Part shown: positions 12,919 to 22,730 of the stretch, in pieces
Position numbering within the stretch: the stretch's first letter is position 1
Layout: each line of letters starts with the position of its first letter
From: Cristatella mucedo
Taxonomy: Eukaryota; Bryozoa; Phylactolaemata; Cristatellidae
Assembly (NCBI GenBank): GCA_009760855.2
Contig: WPIO01000061.1
Coordinates: 1,803,501 to 1,867,500 of the forward strand
Reading direction: 5' to 3'
Length of the DNA stretch: 64,000 nt
Position numbers and translations under genes: made by a program
The notes under the pieces: model-generated
Databases searched by the model: none
What the model saw: only the letters and a program-made list of their open reading frames with translations
Told to the model about the DNA's origin: nothing

Positions 12919-14025
12919 TGTAGCGCCCTGCTGGCTTTCGCTGAATTTTAGCACGAACAAGAGCTGTTCGGCGGCGGGCTAGAGCCCCTTTGTCCTGGAG
13001 CAGTGAGCCAGAGAGGAGCGTCAGTGCGGTTAGAGAGGAAGCGCTTAGGAGCAGGCCAGGAAGCTCTGATACGAGCGGCGGCGATTCGGCCTTTAGAATT
13101 GGTCTGATACTCGCGGAAGCTGCTGATAGATGTTGGCTGGCCTGTCAACCCCCGCCTTCCCTCTTTCCAAGAAAGAATCTTCTGGAACCCATTCGCCATT
13201 CAAGCTGGACGGAGGTACCCTGTCAGTGGCCTGGGGACGGTAGTAATTCCTTTCTGTAATGGGCCAAGGTGTCCGGGCCCAATACCACTAAGCTCTTGCC
13301 CATTGTTCCAGCTAGGTAATTAAGAGTCGAGCGACGCTCGCTCTTGGCCTCGTGTCTTTTTGTCTGTGGTCTTCTGTCTTTGGTCCGGCTCCGCCGTCGG
13401 ACTCGTTTTCTCTGGAAGCGAGGGAGGAGGGCGGGCTGTTCGCCAGCGATTGACGGAACAGGACGAGACAGCGCCCTAGGAGGATTCGGTGAACTCCACC
13501 GAATACGGTCGTATCGCGCCCGAGCTGGCATTTTGTGTTTCTTTCGTGTTTTGTGTGTGCGCGCTAGCACGTGGTCTCGGCATAGGGATTTGCCGGTGCG
13601 AGCTAGACGTAGTTGGCGTGTTCTGGGTATTCCCTCGGCACAGGTGGGAACGGATTCCTAGTTCACCGGTTAGGGTTTAGGGTCCGGGTCGCGCTTAGTG
13701 TTGAGGAGTATTCCCTCCGCAAGAGTGTTGGTGTAGCTGAGAACGTGCGAGGAGTGTGGAGATAAAGCTGAACTAGACGCGCAGCGACTTTGTGCGCTTG
13801 CGAATAAAGTTCAGTAAAATCCCCAATTTGTGTGTCTCGCTTTCCAATTCACGCCGCGGACTCACGACCCCCTTTAGTAACGGTAAGCAGGTCAGCGCCA
13901 GAAACGCTCGTTTCGTGGCGGCCAGCTTATTGTGCGTAGGCGCGCACCGAACGGCATTAGGCGATAGGCTATGCCGCTAGGTAAGCGGCAGGTCAAGCTT
14001 ACCCAGCCGAGCCTTCGGCATTTCA
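12919..14025 (+). repeat. Left LTR of outer element
   Basis: 1107 bp, TGTAGCGCCC at the start, TTTCA at the end. It differs from the right LTR at about 8 positions by eye, roughly 0.7 percent, with no indels. It holds a polyadenylation signal near its end and a local hairpin around GAGCGACGCTCGCTC. Confidence 0.9.
13803..13808 (+). promoter_or_regulatory. AATAAA polyadenylation signal in left LTR
   Basis: AATAAA about 220 bp before the LTR end. The same signal is in the right LTR at 23615-23620, where it would end the genomic transcript. Confidence 0.5.
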
Positions 14026-14028
14026 TTT

Positions 14029-14046
14029 TGGCGCCCGAACGGGGAC
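14029..14046 (+). promoter_or_regulatory. Primer binding site, tRNA-Lys type
   Basis: TGGCGCCCGAACGGGGAC begins 3 nt after the LTR. It matches the lysine primer site known from lentiviruses and some other retroelements at 17 of 18 positions; the mismatch (G for A) can still form a G-U pair with the tRNA. Confidence 0.85.
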
Positions 14047-14159
14047 TTGTCAAATTGCAGGTAGGATCCTAGGACGAGAAATTCCGCAGGAGGCGGCTTG
14101 CTTGAGTAGGTCTCCTGAATTAGACTTGTAGGCGTGTAAATTGGATCGAGCAAAAGAGT

Positions 14160-14678
14160 TGTAACCGAGTTCAATGGGCCAGCGGCTAACTCTCACTATG
14201 GCTCGCTACTATCTATGTCCGTTCTGGGTCGTTACGCCGGGCCCTTCGGTAACAGTGGTTCACGCGTGATCAATCGGGTACACAACACTTTATATAATAC
14301 ACACACATACGCTATACAAAGGAGGGCACTAAACAAGCCTACAGAGGAAGTTCCTGTTCAAGGTAAACTACAGGGGCTCGGGATGACGCCGCAAGCGCGA
14401 ACAAACGTGTTAGTGCTCAGTCGGCTTCCACAGTCGCAGGACTCCGTCTCACCAGTACAAGCATACGCCGTCCAAGACCCGGCTAGCTGAGTACTCTGTG
14501 GTAGACGGAGCGGACGTCCAACACCGTCGAGAGCTTCCACCGAAAAAGAGCGAGCACGTTGTACCCAGTTCCCGTCCTCGGAACTCTGGGAGCTGACCCC
14601 AGGCTTTTCCCTTTCGGGGCAAGGCAACGCCCAGCCCAACATATCGAATGTCAGTGGGTCCGCCTACTCTAGGGTACA
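14160..14678 (-). repeat. 3' LTR of nested element (left)
   Basis: 519 bp, TGTAACCGAG at the low end and AGGGTACA at the high end. It differs from the partner LTR by about 12 substitutions and by lacking an 8-bp duplicated motif (CACCGTCG). Confidence 0.9.
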
Positions 14679-15090
14679 TATGTCACCATCCGGGGGAAGA
14701 TGCGTCCTCGCATCTACAACCATCCACTCTGCGGACATGTCGTTTAACTACCACAGAGGCTCCAAATACACAGCGTTTGCTCATGAGCATTACACCGAGT
14801 AATCACGATTACAAGTCTATTAGTGCTACGAACTAATCTAAAATGTCCTCTTAAAGTTATCAGACGGTGTCCTTTTCACGAGGCACAGCCGCTCCGGGCG
14901 AGTTTCTGGCGAGCTAGCGGTCACTGTTCTCTGTGGGCATCATCATCATGAGGTGGCCAGACGGTTGCTGTTGGTCGAAGTCCCAAATGTTCCACGATGC
15001 ACGTTGACCGGAGTCGAGGTCGACCTAAAATAAAAGGAAACACATGGCACTATCTGTTCAACCTTTCGCATACCACGGAACATACGAACT
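14679..15090 (-). other. Untranslated 3' region of nested element
   Basis: About 410 bp between the end of pol and the 3' LTR. No env-like frame with signal peptide or membrane segment is seen. The bases next to the LTR (in element sense GGATGGTGACATA) are only partly purine-rich. Confidence 0.5.
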
Positions 15091-18000
15091 CTACACAAAG
15101 TCGGAAAAACGTGGATTGGGTTTCCGCTGGCGCGTGCTTTGCCGTGAGCCAGCTGGGCCTGCATAAGCCTGATCGCTTAGTGAGGCAGTATCTGGTCCAA
15201 CTCCGAGCGTGAGTTCTTCGTCGAGTTGAGGCGTCGCCGTCGGTTCGACCGGCTCTTCTTCAGCGTGATCCGCAGTGGCTGGTGGCTGATCATCACTAAT
15301 TTCCCCTCCATCTGCCTCATCAGAAGTGCTTGGCGTGGGAAGCTCGTCCGCCAGATCAGCAGGCGGCAGTCCTGTTGCCCTGTGCCAAGCTGGTTTGCAG
15401 CGGTTGATATGTACTGTGCTAGGTGTGCCAGCAGTGTCGTGTTCGTCCACAACGCGAACGTTCGTGTCAGTACGGTCCACAATAAGGAGGGGACCTCGCC
15501 ACAGGTGTTGCAACTTTGGTGAAAGACCCCTCCGGGGCCTGGGTGTATAAACACACACGTAGTCACCGACCTTCAGGGTGGATTCTGTAGCAGTACGGTC
15601 GTACTGCCGCTTTTGCTTGGCCTGAGCAGCCTGAATGTTCTGCCTTGCTACGTCCCATGCTTCGACAAGCTTATCATAAATGGCCTGCACATAGCCGTCC
15701 CCGGCTTCACACGGCTCGTCAACAGGCAAAACTAGGTCTATATGCAAACGAGCCCCTCGCCCGTGGTTCATGAAAAATGGGCTGCAGCGAGTCGACTCGT
15801 GAAAGCAAGTTCGATAGGCAAACAGCACGTACGGTATGTACAAGTCCCAATCACGCTGGTTGCTGCTGGCAAACATGGAAAGCATCTCTACAAGCGTGCC
15901 ATTCAAGCGCTCTACTAGCCCATCAGTCTGCGGGTGATACGGCGATGTGTGCAATTGGTTGATAGACATCATGCGACACACCCGCTCGAGCATTCGAGAC
16001 ATAAAGTTGGCCCCACGGTCAGAGAGGACCTGATCGGGAACACCGTGCCGGCAGACAATCTCTTCCATGAAGACTTTGGCACAGGTCAGTGCTGTCTGGT
16101 CCGGAATCGCTCTAGCCTCGGGCCACTTGGTGAAGCAGTCGGTCATCACTAGTATGTACCGGTTCCCTGACGATGTTAGTGGCAGCTTCACTATGTCCAT
16201 GGCAACTCGTTGCCAAGGTCGTTCCACTGGAATGCTCTTCAGAGGCACTTTTGCCCATTGCCGAGGCCGCTTTTTGGAGTGGCATGCGATGCACGTCCTT
16301 ACATACTCCGCGATGTCTTCTGCCATGCCTGGCCAGAAGTATCGCTCTTGCACGCGGCTCAGGGTTTTCTGGGTGCCCAAATGTGCTCCGAATAGACTAT
16401 CGTGGCACTCCCGCTTAACATGCAGTCGGAGGGCAGCAGGTACCACCAGCTGCTTACGGCGCCTTCCGGTGACAGCCCGATAGAGACACCGATTCGGGAG
16501 CAGAACGAACGATGAGCGATGATCGTTTACGTATTGTCTTTGCTCCTGTGTGCAGTGTCCGACATCGTTCCCCTGCAACGAATCCATTAGGCAGCGCAGC
16601 AACGAATCGTTCAACTGCATTTTCCTCATGTACGCAGGGTCAGCCTCGGCTGCAACGACAGTGCCCACGAAGCCAGCAGGAGCCGGGTCTTGTAAACGTG
16701 ACAGAGCATCAGCATTGGCATTAGCCTTCCCACAACGATATTTCACATCCATATCGTACTCCTGTAGCTCCAATGCCCACTTTGCTAAGCGCCGAGATTC
16801 GTGGTTCCCTTTAAGGACCCACACCAAAGGCTGGTGATCCGTCAGGACAGAGAACCGGTGGCCATAAAGGTACCCTCGAAAGTGGTGCACTGCTGCTATG
16901 ACGGCTAATGCCTCCCGCTCAACGGTAGAGTAATTACGTTCAGCCTTGTTCAGAATCCGGCTGAAATAGGCCACGGCATGCTCCTTCCCGCCCACCACCT
17001 GCCCAAGAACGGCTCCTAGAGCAGTACCACTGGCATCTGTACTAAGAACAAAGGGTGCAGCAAAGTCTGAGAACCTAAGAATTGGCTTTGCACACAGCCG
17101 GTCCCGGAGATCCTTGAAGGAACGCTCACATTCCCTCGACCACACGAAGCGCTCACCCTTTCGCAGCAGGTTGTTTAGCGGCACAGCAATTTTGGCAAAC
17201 CCGGGCACAAACTTGCGATAGTAAGAGGCCAGTCCAAGGAACTGCCTGACCTCCTGTGCATCTCTGGGTGGTGGGTAATGCAGAATCTTGTCCACATTCC
17301 CAGGACCTGGCAATATACCGTCCGGGGACAGTACGTGCCCCAGATAACACACTTCGTCTCTGGCGAAGTGGCATTTTGAGGGTTTGATCTTGAGACCATT
17401 TGCTCTCATTCTATCCAGAACCTCCCCAAGCCGAACGAGATGTTCCTCAAAGCTCCTCGAAAAGACCAAAATGTCGTCTATATAAATTAAGCAAGTCGTC
17501 CATTGAAGACCCGCTAGGACGAAGTCCATGGCTCGCTGAAACGTACCTGGTGCATTGCACAGCCCAAAGCTCATCTTCTTAAACTGGTACTGCCCATTGT
17601 AGGTCACGAAGGCAGTCTTTGCCTTGTCCTCAGGGTGCATCGCTATCTGCCAGTACCCTGAGGCGAGGTCAAGAGTGCTGAAATATCGTGCACCCCCTAA
17701 CAATTGACAAACCTCGTCTGGCCGAGGTAATGGGTAGCTGTCCTTGACCGTTACCGAGTTAAGCCGCCTATAATCAACACAGAACCGGTAGGTACCGTCC
17801 TTCTTGACTAGTTCTACCGGCGAGCTCCATGGGCTACACGACTCTTCGATCACGCCGGCTTCGAGCATGTCGCGTACCTGGTTGTCTACTTCGGATCGCA
17901 GTGCCTGAGGTACAGGGTAGGGTCTGGCCCGAATAGGCCTCGAACTCCCGGTGTCTATTTGGTGCTGCACTTGTTCTAGCAGGCCGAGGTCTAAGCTCCC

Positions 18001-18846
18001 ACTTGAGAAAACATCCCGATAATCAATCAGGAGATCTCGCAGCTGCTGCTGCTCCTGTGGTTTCAAGCTAGTTCCTGAAAGATCAAGCTGGAACTCGTCC
18101 GATGCCACTTCCCTAACGCCACAGACTTCAGTGGCTGGCCTGTTTTGTACATCCACTCTGGACTCAACTGGAAGCAGTCTACCAATGTGAGTGCCCAGCT
18201 TGAGTCGGACCGGGTGGTGGCAAGTATTAATGAGCCGCACTGGGACCCAGCCCCGCGATACGACTATGGCCCTAGCTGCAGCCAGACCCAGCCCTGCCAG
18301 CCTCCCTTCGTTGGGCTCGAAAAGCCATTCAACCTCTACTGCAGTTGTCACAGGACATCTGACCAACTGCTCGCACCTAGGTGCAATATTTAGGTCCTCT
18401 GGCACACATGCATCCATCTCAGGTGGGTCAAAGGAGCGGTTGCTCCGTAAGTTTATTGTATGGATCCCAATAGTCGCTACACCATGGTCGTAGTCCAGAG
18501 TTAGAGGGGGAAGTTTCCTAAGAAAGTCGGTCCCTAGTAGCACTGGAAATGAGCTACCCTCGGCTACATGCACCACGTGCCTCCTTACCAACTTCGCTAT
18601 AGTGATAAGGACACTGGCTGTGCCTATGATATCCAGTGGCGCCCCGGTCACCCCGACGGCCTTCATGGTGGACTTATTCAACTTCAAGCCCCAGGTTGTA
18701 GCATACTTAGCATCAACTAACGAGATTTCGGCCCCGGAGTCTAGAAGTCCAGCCACATCATGGCCATCTACCTGCATGTCCACCGCCGTTGTGAGGATGC
18801 CCTCTCGAGAGCCTAGGGCTTTCCCGACCTGCGGTACCCGTGCTAG
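15091..18846 (-). CDS. pol: Pol polyprotein of nested Ty3-type element
   Basis: Open from just after the gag stop; no ATG start is needed if it is made as Gag-Pol. Counting from the GTG at 18783 it has 1230 residues. Protease active site LLDSGAE is at about 13-19. RT has the KKDGTYRFCVDYRRLN block near 327 and the catalytic YIDD at 434-437. RNase H has STDAS near 581, VEREA near 621 and TDH near 648. Integrase has a zinc domain (H794, H801, C831, C834) and a DDE core (D863, D922 in SDRG, E958). A GPY/F-like block (LWRGPLL) is near 1094. No stop or frameshift is present, so all enzyme domains look intact. Confidence 0.95.
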   Translation of the reverse strand, partial: LARVPQVGKALGSREGILTTAVDMQVDGHDVAGLLDSGAEISLVDAKYATTWGLKLNKSTMKAVGVTGAPLDIIGTASVLITIAKLVRRHVVHVAEGSSFPVLLGTDFLRKLPPLTLDYDHGVATIGIHTINLRSNRSFDPPEMDACVPEDLNIAPRCEQLVRCPVTTAVEVEWLFEPNEGRLAGLGLAAARAIVVSRGWVPVRLINTCHHPVRLKLGTHIGRLLPVESRVDVQNRPATEVCGVREVASDEFQLDLSGTSLKPQEQQQLRDLLIDYRDVFSSGSLDLGLLEQVQHQIDTGSSRPIRARPYPVPQALRSEVDNQVRDMLEAGVIEESCSPWSSPVELVKKDGTYRFCVDYRRLNSVTVKDSYPLPRPDEVCQLLGGARYFSTLDLASGYWQIAMHPEDKAKTAFVTYNGQYQFKKMSFGLCNAPGTFQRAMDFVLAGLQWTTCLIYIDDILVFSRSFEEHLVRLGEVLDRMRANGLKIKPSKCHFARDEVCYLGHVLSPDGILPGPGNVDKILHYPPPRDAQEVRQFLGLASYYRKFVPGFAKIAVPLNNLLRKGERFVWSRECERSFKDLRDRLCAKPILRFSDFAAPFVLSTDASGTALGAVLGQVVGGKEHAVAYFSRILNKAERNYSTVEREALAVIAAVHHFRGYLYGHRFSVLTDHQPLVWVLKGNHESRRLAKWALELQEYDMDVKYRCGKANANADALSRLQDPAPAGFVGTVVAAEADPAYMRKMQLNDSLLRCLMDSLQGNDVGHCTQEQRQYVNDHRSSFVLLPNRCLYRAVTGRRRKQLVVPAALRLHVKRECHDSLFGAHLGTQKTLSRVQERYFWPGMAEDIAEYVRTCIACHSKKRPRQWAKVPLKSIPVERPWQRVAMDIVKLPLTSSGNRYILVMTDCFTKWPEARAIPDQTALTCAKVFMEEIVCRHGVPDQVLSDRGANFMSRMLERVCRMMSINQLHTSPYHPQTDGLVERLNGTLVEMLSMFASSNQRDWDLYIPYVLFAYRTCFHESTRCSPFFMNHGRGARLHIDLVLPVDEPCEAGDGYVQAIYDKLVEAWDVARQNIQAAQAKQKRQYDRTATESTLKVGDYVCVYTPRPRRGLSPKLQHLWRGPLLIVDRTDTNVRVVDEHDTAGTPSTVHINRCKPAWHRATGLPPADLADELPTPSTSDEADGGEISDDQPPATADHAEEEPVEPTATPQLDEELTLGVGPDTASLSDQAYAGPAGSRQSTRQRKPNPRFSDFV

Positions 18847-18849
18847 TCA
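18844..18849 (-). promoter_or_regulatory. Putative stop-codon readthrough site UGA-CUA
   Basis: Gag ends in TGA (18849-18847) and the next bases in element sense are CTAGCA. Pol continues in the same frame with 21 open codons before the protease. UGA followed by CUA(G) is a known leaky context in animal cells and some viruses. Same-frame gag and pol with a single stop fits readthrough and not frameshifting. Confidence 0.7.
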
Positions 18850-19929
18850 AACCGGTGGGCTAGGGGGGCTCTCGGTCAGCTCGCGCTCCGTCTGGACTGG
18901 GTTTTCCCAGCCCTGCAGGACACCTGCAGCCCCAGCATGGGTTATTGCTCGAAGGCGGGGAGCAACACGTGGAAGCCCTGCGGCAGGTCCGCTGCGCATC
19001 TGGGCCTGCTCTCTCCTGCACTGCCGTTCTATATGGCCAGGCTGCTTGCATCGTCGACAAATCGGCCGTCTATCGTGGGTATAAACATCGTCCGGTCGCC
19101 CACCACGACTGCCCCTAGGACTGGTTGAAACTTCCCTTAATTTGAGTCTAGCTTCTATGTCACAAAGGCGCTCAAACTGGGATGCCAAGAGTTGCTCACT
19201 AGGGCTTACCATAGTGGCACCTGTTCCACGAAGGCCCATGACACTGGATTTCCCTACCATGGGCCTACTGCCCCACCCGCTAACCTGTGTCTGCCTCTCC
19301 AGCTCTTCGCAACGTTCGGCGTATCTCAGAGCTTCATTCAAGTCCCGACACCCATGGCGAAACACATGTTCGCCAATACGTGGGTTTAAGCCACGCACAA
19401 AAATTGGAAGCAGTACCCCATCGAGATCGGCAGCGGCCATAGCAGGGTACGCCATTCCTGCATCCTTCAAGATGCATTCATAAAATTCGTACACACTTTG
19501 CTGCGACAATTGTTGCTTGGAACACAAGCGCATTCTAGCAGCCTCCTGCCACCCACTCCGTTCAAAAACTGCTCTCAGAGCTTCTACCAGCTGCTCGAGG
19601 GTGTAGTAGCTACCCAGCGACTCCGTTGCTCTGAGGAACACCCTTGTCGCCCTGCCCTCGAAAAACATGCCTAGTTTATCCCGCTGGATATCACTAGTCC
19701 ATCCGCAGCCCCTCGCAAGTACACAGAATCGCTTATACCAGTCCATAAATGATTCGGTCCCATCATCGCTAAAGCCCTTTAACGGGACTACTGGGCCTGG
19801 AGTGTACGGGATGCACGGTGGCTCCCTGCCAACACTCATTTGGCCTGGCCGACACTCAGCAGTGGCAGTTGACTGGTTATCTGCGTCTGGGGTCTGACTG
19901 CGGGCGTGCTGGCGCAACCTGCCGGCCAT
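18847..19929 (-). CDS. gag: Gag of nested Ty3-type element
   Basis: 360 residues from an ATG at 19929 (MAGRLRQ). The Ty3 Gag core is seen around FMDWYKRFCVLARG and FEGRATRVFLRATE. A single zinc knuckle CRRCKQPGHIERQC (CX2CX4HX4C) is near the C-terminus. A second frame starting MADSGYPSYP (20198-19836) overlaps its start. The true Gag may begin at 20198 and have been split by a 1-nt shift in the overlap 19836-19929. It forms the particle and is the N-terminal part of the Gag-Pol product. Confidence 0.85.
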   Translation of the reverse strand: MAGRLRQHARSQTPDADNQSTATAECRPGQMSVGREPPCIPYTPGPVVPLKGFSDDGTESFMDWYKRFCVLARGCGWTSDIQRDKLGMFFEGRATRVFLRATESLGSYYTLEQLVEALRAVFERSGWQEAARMRLCSKQQLSQQSVYEFYECILKDAGMAYPAMAAADLDGVLLPIFVRGLNPRIGEHVFRHGCRDLNEALRYAERCEELERQTQVSGWGSRPMVGKSSVMGLRGTGATMVSPSEQLLASQFERLCDIEARLKLREVSTSPRGSRGGRPDDVYTHDRRPICRRCKQPGHIERQCRREQAQMRSGPAAGLPRVAPRLRAITHAGAAGVLQGWENPVQTERELTESPPSPPV

Positions 19930-20198
19930 GTGGCAGCAGCAAGATACTCATGTGGTGTAGCTACGGGCTCAGGGCCCTGTCGGACTCTCACTGCTGTGGC
20001 ACCACCCAAACCCATATCTGACGTTAGCTGGGAATCACCTTGGTGCCCCCATAGCCGCCAATCTACTGGTCTTTCATGCTCGTACCTAACTCGAGTTCCT
20101 GATTCTAAAGAGTCGTCATCACACGTCAAATTCCCGGGCTGCGTCCGATAGTACGCCTCCTGATCCATGGGATAGCTGGGATAGCCACTGTCGGCCAT
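19836..20198 (-). CDS. Possible Gag N-terminal part, other frame
   Basis: 120 codons from ATG at 20198, about 190 bp after the 5' LTR. It is the first ATG-started frame in the element and ends inside the gag frame. No domain was recognised. It may be the original start of Gag cut off by an indel, or a short upstream ORF. Confidence 0.45.
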   Translation of the reverse strand: MADSGYPSYPMDQEAYYRTQPGNLTCDDDSLESGTRVRYEHERPVDWRLWGHQGDSQLTSDMGLGGATAVRVRQGPEPVATPHEYLAAATWPAGCASTPAVRPQTQITSQLPLLSVGQAK

Positions 20199-20361
20199 TA
20201 CTGAATGGGGTCTATTCTAGACCTATCCCTCCCTCACGTGATAGGGTCGACCAATCAGATTCCCTTACCACGGATGAATGTGGACCACTAACAATGCATA
20301 TGTCATACAAGTAAACAACGCATATAACATACGCTGTGACTATTAAGGTTGCTAAAATGTT

Positions 20362-20381
20362 CGTCACTGCAAGGTTCACCA
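20362..20381 (-). promoter_or_regulatory. Candidate primer binding site of nested element
   Basis: In element sense the 5' LTR is followed by TTT and then TGGTGAACCTTGCAGTGACG. The TGG start fits pairing with a tRNA 3' CCA. I cannot name the tRNA. Confidence 0.5.
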
Positions 20382-20384
20382 AAA

Positions 20385-20911
20385 TGTAACCGAGTTCAAT
20401 GGGCCAGCGGCTAACTCCCACTATGGCTCGCTACTATCTATGTCCGTTCTGGGTCGTTACGCCGGGCCCTTTGGTAACAGTGGTTCACGCGTGATCAATC
20501 GGGTACACAACACTTTATATAATACACACGCATGCGCTATACAAAGGAGGGCACTAAACAAGCCTACAGAGGAAGTTCATGTACAAGGTAAACTACAGGG
20601 GCACGGGATGACGCCGCAAGCGCGAACAAACGTGTTAGTGCTCAGTCGGCTTCCACAGTCGCACCGTCGCAGGACTCCGTCTCACCAGTACAAGCATACG
20701 CCGTCCAAGACCCGGCTAGATGAGTACTCTGTGGTAGACGGAGCGGACGTCCAACACCGTCGAGAGCTTCCGCCGAAAAAGAGCGAGCACGTTGTACCCA
20801 GTTCCCGTCCTCGGAACTCTGGGAGCTGACCCCAGGCTTTTCCCTTCCGGGGCAAGGCAACGCCCAGCCCGACATATCGAATGTCAATGGGTCCGCCTAC
20901 TCTAGGGTACA
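20385..20911 (-). repeat. 5' LTR of nested element (right)
   Basis: 527 bp, same termini as its partner, with an extra 8-bp repeat of CACCGTCG type that is also present in the solo LTR at 39039-39566. Confidence 0.9.
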
Positions 20912-20974
20912 GAGTGTCGTTTTAACCTGAGAGGTAGGGACGTGTACCTGGGCAGACCAGGGAAACCACCCGAG

Positions 20975-22057
20975 ATGAGCCAGGCTCACCAGGCTGTAGC
21001 GGGTGGGAGTAGCGCAGCAGCAGGCGCCGGTGAAGCGTCTGACGGATTTTTGGTAGAGGAACGCTTGCAGCAGATGATGGATGAAATCGCTCAGCTGAAA
21101 GCTAGCACGGACGTGCACGCTCGGCAGCAGCCGCCGCAACAAGCCGCGCCGCAATTTATGTTTCCTCCGCATTTCTTCGCGGAGCTGACAGGGATGAGTA
21201 CGACAAATATCGTGCAGCGTTTTTTCGGTGAAAAACCGGAATCGTTGGTTAGATGGCTGAAGGAATACAAGTCACAAGCAGGAAGCCTAGGATGGGATGA
21301 CGTAATTAAACTTCGCCGCTTAGGCACGCATCTGGAGGGTCGCGCGCTCGAAGTTTATAACGAGGCGCAGGTGGCGGCTGGCGCCGGGTTTTCTCTGCAG
21401 CAAGCAGAAGCGGCGCTGACTAATGCATTTGCTAAGGGTTTCTGGCAGGATGCCGCGCGAACACGCCTGCAGACTCGAGTGCAGAAAAGAGGCGAAACTG
21501 TGTTCGCATTTTATCGAGATATTCGCGACGAAGCCGAGATTGCTTATGGGGACCTGCCAGCGGAGAGTCGCAGCCGTACAATCGTGTCACACTTTATCAA
21601 TGGCCTTAGGCCGAACCTTAGGTCGTATGTTTTCGCTAACAATCCGCGAGACGAAAGGCAGGCGCTAGAGTTTGCTGTGAGGTGCGAAAATGCGCCGTTT
21701 ATTGTGGACGCGGTGGCTGACGTAACCGCAGCAGCGGTGTTGGTAAATACGGACGCCACGGTCGTGCAGGCTTTGAGAGCAGAGCTAGGCACCCTGCGTG
21801 GTCAGGTGTCGGAACTCATCAATCAAGTGGCAAGCCTTAGCCGCACAGTGGCTCAACTGCAGCAGGTATCAAGCACACCAGCACAGGCAAAAGGAAACTT
21901 GAGTGCTGAGAGGAAACCGTTTTCAAAAACGGGGGATATCAAGTGCTTTAATTGCTTGAGGCCAGGTCATTATGCTAATTCGTGCCCCTCTCCCCGAGCT
22001 GCAGGAAGCACGGGAGACAGGACCAGGCCTGAATCTCGCAGGATTGCCATGGTATAG
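20975..22057 (+). CDS. Gag of outer LTR element
   Basis: The frame is open from 20942. The first ATG in it, at 20975 (MSQAHQAV), is taken as the start, giving 360 residues. A Gln/Ala-rich stretch is followed by a retrotransposon Gag core (FFGEKPESLVRWLKEYKS), and many Arg-rich residues. The C-terminal zinc knuckle is CFNCLRPGHYANSC (CX2CX4HX4C), which would bind the element's RNA. It assembles into particles that package RNA. The nested element separates it from its leader, so it cannot now be expressed from the left LTR without reading through 6.75 kb of foreign DNA. Confidence 0.85.
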   Translation: MSQAHQAVAGGSSAAAGAGEASDGFLVEERLQQMMDEIAQLKASTDVHARQQPPQQAAPQFMFPPHFFAELTGMSTTNIVQRFFGEKPESLVRWLKEYKSQAGSLGWDDVIKLRRLGTHLEGRALEVYNEAQVAAGAGFSLQQAEAALTNAFAKGFWQDAARTRLQTRVQKRGETVFAFYRDIRDEAEIAYGDLPAESRSRTIVSHFINGLRPNLRSYVFANNPRDERQALEFAVRCENAPFIVDAVADVTAAAVLVNTDATVVQALRAELGTLRGQVSELINQVASLSRTVAQLQQVSSTPAQAKGNLSAERKPFSKTGDIKCFNCLRPGHYANSCPSPRAAGSTGDRTRPESRRIAMV

Positions 22058-22730
22058 TCAGCCGTGGGCGGAGCAGAGAACGCGATTACAGAGCCTGACG
22101 AAGACGATGACAATTACCCCACGCTAGCAGCGAAGTTTTTCCATTGTTAGGAACTGTCGGTGGTCACGAAGAGCTGGCGTCGACGGAAGAAGCTACGAGA
22201 CGCCATCTCCCCAAAGGCCGCTTTGCTGAAGGAGACTGAGGTTTATCATCTTTTGCGTGGCACTTTCCGTTTAAGAGCGGGCACTGACATGCATGTTCTT
22301 GTAGGCGAACGCCAACCACCGGATGGACCAACTGAGATTGCATGCTATTCGTTCGGTGGCCCGGCCAGAGGTGCTGGCCGACGCCAGACATTCGACGACG
22401 TTGGAAAGGAGAGAAGTGGAGCACCGCGATCGCTCCTACCGGAGTGAACAGCTCAAGACTTACCACAACCTAGCGTGCAGCTTCAGCACTAGGTAGTACC
22501 TCGACGAGGGCGTTCCGCTTTTTTTCTCCGGAAAATTGAAAGCTGAAAGCTAAGGAAGGGGCCGGAGTTTTTTTTTGGTGCGCCGCCCAATGAATCACTG
22601 GCACGTCGCGATGTTAGGTTATGCATAATTACGAGTGATTGTTGCGTTGATTGTGTGCAAGTGTGGACTTGGCAGCTTGGGTAGATTAGAGGGCAGATCC
22701 GAGGTCGGATCTTTCCGTGGTCGATAGGTT
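22058..22730 (+). other. Remnant between gag and right LTR; pol absent
   Basis: After the gag stop a short acidic stretch remains open in the same frame (EPDEDDDNYPTLAAKFF) up to a TAG at 22147. No pol motif follows. A 95-codon frame at 22160-22447 is Arg-rich with no recognised domain. A purine-rich run lies near 22520-22560, but the bases right before the LTR (22711-22730) are not purine-rich, so I cannot name a polypurine tract. Confidence 0.5.

Larger units (their letters stand above)
14160..20911 (-). mobile_element. Nested Ty3-type LTR retrotransposon, near complete
   Basis: A 6752-bp element on the minus strand lies within the leader of the outer element. Its LTRs start and end TG/CA, and GAGT is duplicated outside (14156-14159, 20912-20915). 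It carries gag and a full pol in the order protease, RT, RNase H, integrase, the Ty3/gypsy order. No envelope-like frame lies between pol and the 3' LTR. Pol is uninterrupted, so this element could have been active recently, though gag may carry a frameshift near its start. Confidence 0.95.

Noticed and set aside
12990-13680. ORFs inside the outer LTRs
   Set aside because: They occur identically in both LTRs on several frames and have no domain; LTRs are regulatory, not coding.
14679-15164. Envelope gene of the nested element
   Set aside because: Only a 72-codon frame overlapping pol is present, with no signal peptide, cleavage site or membrane anchor.
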